DNA of 34,448 nt from Oscillospiraceae bacterium (lineage in GTDB: Bacteria; Bacillota; Clostridia; Oscillospirales; Ruminococcaceae), in contig JAAWRH010000038.1 of the NCBI GenBank assembly GCA_022800935.1, forward strand, positions 1-34,448, written 5' to 3'. Of this stretch, positions 30,451 through 34,448 are shown in pieces. The notes under the pieces are model-generated. The model had not been told where the DNA came from. It worked only from the letters and a program-made list of their open reading frames with translations, and ran no database searches. The translations under genes and the position numbers were made by a program. Position 1 is the first letter of the stretch. Each line of letters opens with the position of its first letter.

Positions 30451-32235
30451 TCAGTATTTACCTCCGATGGAACCTGCTGCGGAAGACACCGAAACGTTTA
30501 CCGAATCAGGAGAATACGAGGACGTCCCGCTAGCGGGTCCTTCCGCTTCGCCGTAAAGCCGGAACTGCCCTGTAAGGCCCTTGAGCATCTGGGCCTGACC
30601 AGAAAGCTCCTGGCTGGCCGCGGCGCTCTGCTCCGCGGTGGCGGAGTTGTTCTGAACAACGGCGGAAATCTGATCAATTCCCTGGCTGACCTGTCCGGCA
30701 GAGGTGGCCTGGGTGTTGCTGGCGCTAGAGATTTCGTTGATCTCGTTGGCAACCTCTTCGATGCCGCTGACAATCTCGCTCAGGGACATAGCGGTCTGGT
30801 TTGCGATCTTGGAGCCGTTCTCCACAGCCTGGAGAGAGCGGTCAATGAGGAAGGAGGTGTTTTTGGAAGCGTCGGCAGATTTGCTGGCCAGATTGCGCAC
30901 CTCATCCGCGACAACAGCAAAGCCCTTGCCCGCTACGCCAACTCTTGCGGCCTCAACGGCGGCGTTGAGGGCCAGAATATTGGTCTGGAAGGCAATGTCC
31001 TCAATGGTCTTGACAATCTTGCCGATCTCTCCGGAGGTTTCGCTGATTTCGCCCATAGCCTGGAGCATCTCCTGCATCTGCTTGCTTCCCTCTGCGGCCT
31101 GCTCCCGCACATTGGTGGATTTATCCCTTGCAACCTGGGCGCTCTGGGCGTTGGCGTTGATTGCGCCGGAAATCTCAGAAATGGTAGCCGCCAGCTCTTC
31201 CACAGAGGAAGCCTGCTCGGTAGCGCCCTGGGACAGCGCCTGGGCGCCAGCAGAAACCTGATTGGCACCGATGGCAACCTGGTCAGAAGACTCGTTAATC
31301 TGAGACAGGGTATTGCTCAGCTTATCCCGCAGGTTGACCATGGACTCCAGAAGCCCGGAGAAAATACCGACATATTTGTCCCTTCCAATCTGAGAAGTCA
31401 CCTGGAAATTGCCATCGCCAAAAGCGGACAAAATGTACTCCTCGTCCTGGAGAACCAGGGTAAGGAAGTTGGCCATTTTTCTGACGCTTTCCTGAAGCAT
31501 ACCCAGCTCGTCCTTGGAGGTGTGGTTGAGACTGAATTCCATTTTGCCTTCCGCAATATTCGCCATAGCTTCCTGAACTTCACGGATCGGATTGATAATG
31601 CGCTTGGTCAAATCCAGCGCGAGAATAACAGCAACCAGAACAGCGATAACGGACATAACAATGGCAATCACCAGAAATGCCGTTCTCAGTTTCATGGCGC
31701 TCTCATAATTGGTATCTACCTGGGTCTTTACCTGATCGGTAAAGTTCTGGAGAGAATCGACCGCTTCCAGAACCTCAGGATTGAAGGTCTCTACCAGCAT
31801 GATTTGGGCCTGCTGCTTTGCTTCTTCGGTATTTTGCTTGGAGAGTTCAATAATCTGCTGCATCTTCTGCTGGATGGATGCAAGCTTGTTCCCAACCTCA
31901 TTGAAAAAGGTTTTATCCCCTTCGTAGTTGTCGTTAATCCACGCCCTGCTCTCATCGTAAAGCGTATAATGAGAGGTTGCGTCAACAATAGCGCGGTCGA
32001 TCCCCGCATCTGTGGTCTCCATCGTCGCCAGCGCAAGGCTCTTGGCGCCAGCCTGAAGCTCCATTCCCATATCGGCGATACGGGATACTACCAGATAATT
32101 TTTGGTATAAAAGTATGTATACCGGTTGGCGGTATTGACCAAGCCCGATATCGTAACAATCAGCGCAAGGGTAGTACATACAATAATGCTGCCAAAGACA
32201 ATCAAGAATTTCTTTCCAACTTTTAGATTATTCAT
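30451..32235 (-). CDS. Methyl-accepting chemotaxis protein
   Basis: A 594-residue chemoreceptor. One membrane helix lies near 8-31 and a second near 187-210, enclosing an extracellular four-helix-bundle type sensor domain of about 155 residues. A HAMP linker follows near 211-265, then the cytoplasmic signalling coiled coil. The kinase-control hairpin tip is near 418-440 ([18 protein letters not shown], then [19 protein letters not shown]). Most receptors read AGEAG or AGxxG there; VGVAG replaces a commonly acidic position. The C-terminus is Ser/Gly-rich with no CheR/CheB tether. GGAGG precedes the ATG. No che genes are nearby, so it must signal to an array encoded elsewhere. Confidence 0.95.
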   Translation of the reverse strand: MNNLKVGKKFLIVFGSIIVCTTLALIVTISGLVNTANRYTYFYTKNYLVVSRIADMGMELQAGAKSLALATMETTDAGIDRAIVDATSHYTLYDESRAWINDNYEGDKTFFNEVGNKLASIQQKMQQIIELSKQNTEEAKQQAQIMLVETFNPEVLEAVDSLQNFTDQVKTQVDTNYESAMKLRTAFLVIAIVMSVIAVLVAVILALDLTKRIINPIREVQEAMANIAEGKMEFSLNHTSKDELGMLQESVRKMANFLTLVLQDEEYILSAFGDGNFQVTSQIGRDKYVGIFSGLLESMVNLRDKLSNTLSQINESSDQVAIGANQVSAGAQALSQGATEQASSVEELAATISEISGAINANAQSAQVARDKSTNVREQAAEGSKQMQEMLQAMGEISETSGEIGKIVKTIEDIAFQTNILALNAAVEAARVGVAGKGFAVVADEVRNLASKSADASKNTSFLIDRSLQAVENGSKIANQTAMSLSEIVSGIEEVANEINEISSASNTQATSAGQVSQGIDQISAVVQNNSATAEQSAAASQELSGQAQMLKGLTGQFRLYGEAEGPASGTSSYSPDSVNVSVSSAAGSIGGKY

Positions 32236-32594
32236 GTTAGATTCCTTTCCTCCTATCTTTCCGCACCCTGAACCAAATTCCCTCCCCCAGGGATAAAATT
32301 ACACACATCACACATCCCTTCCACATTTTTATGGGGCCGGATTCTACATCACATTATACACCCTTTGACAGCAAAATGGAAGTATTTCTTTCAGAGTTTC
32401 CAAAAAAAATAGAGAAGAAAATATTGTGAAAAACATTAAAAAATATCATAAAATGATTTGTAAGTATTGGCAAGCCGGATTCTGCCCTGATTCAGCCGTA
32501 TCAAGGGCAGGATGTCCCGGAAAGATAAGAGAGGAGTTCTGCTTTTTTCATATTCCCACTGCTGTTCTTCTTTTTTATATCGTTAGGCAAAAAA
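32236..32594. other. 359-base gap between the exporter and chemoreceptor genes
   Basis: No gene is supported. On the minus strand TATAAT (32353-32358) is a good -10 for the chemoreceptor, with no good -35, giving a leader of about 110 bases that contains GT-rich repeats (GTGTGATGTGTGT) and a GGGGGAGGG run. No sigma-D (motility) consensus was seen. The part beyond 32410 is AT-rich and holds one strong hairpin. Confidence 0.5.
32482..32510. other. Hairpin downstream of the LysE-type gene
   Basis: CTGCCCT (32482-32488) pairs with AGGGCAG (32504-32510), with GAT/ATC inside. It lies about 85 bases past the exporter stop codon on the minus strand. No U-run follows immediately, so it is a weak terminator candidate only. 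Confidence 0.35.
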
Positions 32595-33194
32595 TTACCG
32601 GAAGCAGATACCAATCCCCAGCAGACAGAGGAGAACCCCAAAAACGCGGTTCATCCGGACCGGGTCTATGGCGGCGGCTTTTCTCCCTGCAAGGCTGGCG
32701 GCAAAGGTGAGAGCGCCCCACCAAAGGTAGGTCCCCGCAAACACCCCCAGGACCAGCAGCAGCCCCGACCCAAAGGACAGGCCGCCGGAAATACCCAGCC
32801 AGGAAAAGGCAAAGAGAAAGGTGAGGATGGCGGCAGGGTTGGTGATGCCGATGGCGAAGGAGGAGAGAAACAGACCCAACCGGCTGGCGTTTTCCGTATC
32901 CCGGCGGGAAGTATCCTGTTTCCGGCGCAGCAGGCTGATTCCTAAGATAAATATCAGGCCGCCGCCCAGCAGGCGGATGGCGGACTGATATTGCAGGAGA
33001 AAATCAGACACAATGGTGAGCCCAAAGGCCCCCAGGGAAGCGTAACAGCAATCCGCCGCCGAGGAACCCAGGCCGGTGAGCAGCCCCGTCCTGGGACCAT
33101 AGCGGAGGGTACGCTGAACCGTCAACGCCCCCACCGCCCCCGCAGGCAGCCCGAACAGCAGTCCGATGAGGATGCCTTTTAGCAGGAAAGCCAT
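32595..33194 (-). CDS. LysE family amino-acid exporter
   Basis: A 199-residue, almost entirely hydrophobic protein with about six membrane helices. The LysE/RhtB start GLPAGAVGALTVQRTLRYG is clear, and ITNPAAILTFLFAF near residues 117-130 is the conserved NP segment at the start of the fourth helix. A short charged loop (RRKQDTSRRDTE) separates the two halves of the fold. Members export amino acids or analogues; the substrate is not predictable. It follows the DUF3737 gene by 18 bases and is likely in the same operon. Confidence 0.88.
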   Translation of the reverse strand: MAFLLKGILIGLLFGLPAGAVGALTVQRTLRYGPRTGLLTGLGSSAADCCYASLGAFGLTIVSDFLLQYQSAIRLLGGGLIFILGISLLRRKQDTSRRDTENASRLGLFLSSFAIGITNPAAILTFLFAFSWLGISGGLSFGSGLLLVLGVFAGTYLWWGALTFAASLAGRKAAAIDPVRMNRVFGVLLCLLGIGICFR

Positions 33195-33212
33195 CCTATC
33201 ACCTCCCTGAAA

Positions 33213-34064
33213 TCAAGCGCAGCGGCACTGTTTCCCGATGATGATTTCCCCGTTTGCCCCCTCAATGTCCCGAATGATCTCTCCCACGGCCGGAACATAG
33301 ATATGGCCGGAGAGGGGGTTTTTGATGCTGACAATGGGGGCGGTGAGGGCTGCCTCTACCTCTGAGCGCTCAAAGGCAAGGTCGGTATCCACCATCTCAC
33401 AGTCGATGAGCCGCAGATTCTTGCAGTAGCAGAGGGGTTGTGTCCCGATAATTTTACAGCCGATGAAGGTGACGTCCTCGCTGTACCATGCCAGGTATTC
33501 CCCCTTCACCACGCTGTTTTTTACGGTGATGTTCTTCCCGTGCCAGAAGGCGTCCTTGGTATCGAAGGTGCAGTTTTCAAAGACAGCGTTTTCGATATAC
33601 TGGAAGGAGTATTTTCCCTTCATCTGCACCCCCCGGAAGGTGAGGTTTTGGGAGCGCATCATAAAGTATTCGCTTTGAACAGTGCAGTCCTCCATCAGGA
33701 TGCCCCTGGTAGACCAGCCGAACTCCTGGGAAAGGATGCCGCAGTCCCTCATGCGGACATTGGCGCACTCCCGCAGGGCCTTGATGCCGTGGAGCCTGCT
33801 CCCGGCAATCTCCACATCCTGGGAGTACCAGAGGGCCGCCCGGCAAAGCTCGGTCATCCGGCTGTCCCGAATGGTCAATCCATCATCATGCCAGAAGGGA
33901 TAGCGGAGGTTGAAGAAGCACCCCTCCACCTGAATGTTTTTCCCTTCCTTAAAAGCGCTCTCCCCATCGGCGGGACCGTCAAAGGAGCAGTCACGCACCA
34001 GCAGGCCGGTCTGGCTGTACAGGGCTCTCTCCTCGTCAAAGGTTTGGCTGGATATGGTTCTCAT
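33213..34064 (-). CDS. DUF3737 family beta-helix protein
   Basis: A 283-residue protein built of short repeating beta-helix coils, each with patterns like FENCTF, IRDSRM or MRDCGI. The blocks RYPFWHDDGL, CRAALWYSQDVEI, KALRECANVRM, YSFQYIENAVF, DAFWHGKN and FIGCKIIGTQPLCY are those of the DUF3737 family. It resembles pectin-lyase-like folds but no catalytic residues can be named. There is no signal peptide. The ATG at 34064 is chosen because AAAGGAG lies eight bases before it. The preceding gene ends just 14 bases upstream, so they are coupled. Confidence 0.88.
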   Translation of the reverse strand: MRTISSQTFDEERALYSQTGLLVRDCSFDGPADGESAFKEGKNIQVEGCFFNLRYPFWHDDGLTIRDSRMTELCRAALWYSQDVEIAGSRLHGIKALRECANVRMRDCGILSQEFGWSTRGILMEDCTVQSEYFMMRSQNLTFRGVQMKGKYSFQYIENAVFENCTFDTKDAFWHGKNITVKNSVVKGEYLAWYSEDVTFIGCKIIGTQPLCYCKNLRLIDCEMVDTDLAFERSEVEAALTAPIVSIKNPLSGHIYVPAVGEIIRDIEGANGEIIIGKQCRCA

Positions 34065-34078
34065 ACAAAAAACTCCTT

Positions 34079-34309
34079 TCATCTCTTTGCCTTCCACATC
34101 TGATACATCAGATAGTCCAGGCAGTCGATCTTCCTCTCCTCCCGGTGGACAGCGTCCAAAAGAAGGCTTCTCTGTTTTTTCAACAGCCGGAGACTTTCCG
34201 TCTCTCTTCCATTCATGATGCAGTCCAGATAAGCGGCGATGGTCTTTTCATCACAGCCCGCGTCCCGCAGGTTTTGAATGACGGTTTTCTCAGAATCACA
34301 CGGCCTCAT
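34079..34309 (-). CDS. Small helical protein of unknown function, paired with DUF3737
   Basis: A 76-residue, highly charged and probably all-helical protein (LRDAGCDEKTIAAYLDC, RLLKKQRSLLLDAVHREERKIDCLDYLMYQM). It has three cysteines and no membrane segment or DNA-binding motif that I can name. Small proteins of this pattern are commonly found next to DUF3737 or Clostridial regulators. It ends within the ribosome-binding region of the DUF3737 gene, so the pair is probably translated together. Function unknown. Confidence 0.7.
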   Translation of the reverse strand: MRPCDSEKTVIQNLRDAGCDEKTIAAYLDCIMNGRETESLRLLKKQRSLLLDAVHREERKIDCLDYLMYQMWKAKR

Positions 34310-34384
34310 ACTGTTCGCCTTCTCCCTAATTTGCCGGGCTGATAAACACCCGTGTAGTTCTGTTAAGGATACAAATTCCAGTGT

Positions 34385-34448
34385 TCAATCAATCTTGCCG
34401 ATGAAGCGGTAGAAAATCTCAATCTCCTGCTCCTGCTCGCCGTCCTCG
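34385..34448 (-). CDS. C-terminal end of a gene entering from the right, possibly a serine recombinase
   Basis: The last 64 bases read on the minus strand as 20 codons ending in a stop at 34385-34387: EDGEQEQEIEIFYRFIGKID. The ending IEIFYRFIGKI resembles the extreme C-terminus (DUF4368-type) of large serine recombinases of Clostridial transposons. With so few residues this is a weak assignment. If right, a mobile element ends at this window edge. Confidence 0.4.
   Translation of the reverse strand, partial: EDGEQEQEIEIFYRFIGKID

Noticed and set aside
1-34448. tRNA, rRNA or CRISPR arrays
   Set aside because: I looked for tRNA T-arm patterns, rRNA-like stretches and regularly spaced repeats on both strands and saw none.

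Overview
The window looks like chromosomal DNA of a spore-forming, moderately GC-rich Clostridia bacterium of the Oscillospiraceae/Flavonifractor type. This rests on the gene set (spoVS, RNase Y with YmdB, FtsEX with a coiled-coil M23 hydrolase and an S41 protease, GreA-LysS, DUF3737, a DinJ-type antitoxin) and on the strong Shine-Dalgarno sites. The species is inferred, not proven. Most genes lie on the minus strand; only about 12.5-17.3 kb is read on the plus strand.

Minus strand, right to left. The right edge holds the last codons of what may be a serine recombinase, then a small helical protein with a DUF3737 beta-helix protein, a LysE-type exporter, a chemoreceptor, a 139-bp MITE-like element, a cytosolic PAS hybrid histidine kinase, and an orphan MsmX/UgpC-type sugar ABC ATPase closed by a strong terminator. 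A long structured leader then precedes a PucR/CdaR-type regulator, followed by ftsE-ftsX-M23 hydrolase-S41 protease (cell-wall remodelling) and greA-lysS. greA has a perfect consensus promoter and a hairpin leader. Below lysS lies a broken ADP-ribosyltransferase-like gene.

The plus-strand island (12.5-17.3 kb) has a single-domain Usp-like protein, a monoacylglycerol-lipase-like hydrolase, a terminator, an ECF-type sigma factor with DUF2461, and an AraC-GyrI regulator with a cysteine-motif protein. The part from about 14 to 17.7 kb is visibly AT-richer than the rest.

Left of the island, on the minus strand, a well-delimited structured RNA with its own promoter and terminator stands upstream of rny-ymdB-spoVS. 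Next come a metallophosphatase and nitroreductase pair, and then murD followed by a translationally coupled peptide and amino-acid catabolism set: two M42 aminopeptidases (the second lacking key catalytic residues), a GNAT acetyltransferase and a PLP enzyme of the methionine gamma-lyase/aluminium-resistance family. The left end has an orphan RelB/DinJ-type antitoxin and a pectinesterase without a signal peptide.

The strongest candidates for something undescribed are the two structured RNAs (about 11846-12093 and 25771-26010). After these come the pseudo-M42 subunit, the altered metallophosphatase, the eroded ADP-ribosyltransferase and the orphan antitoxin with its operator. I saw no tRNA, rRNA or CRISPR array.
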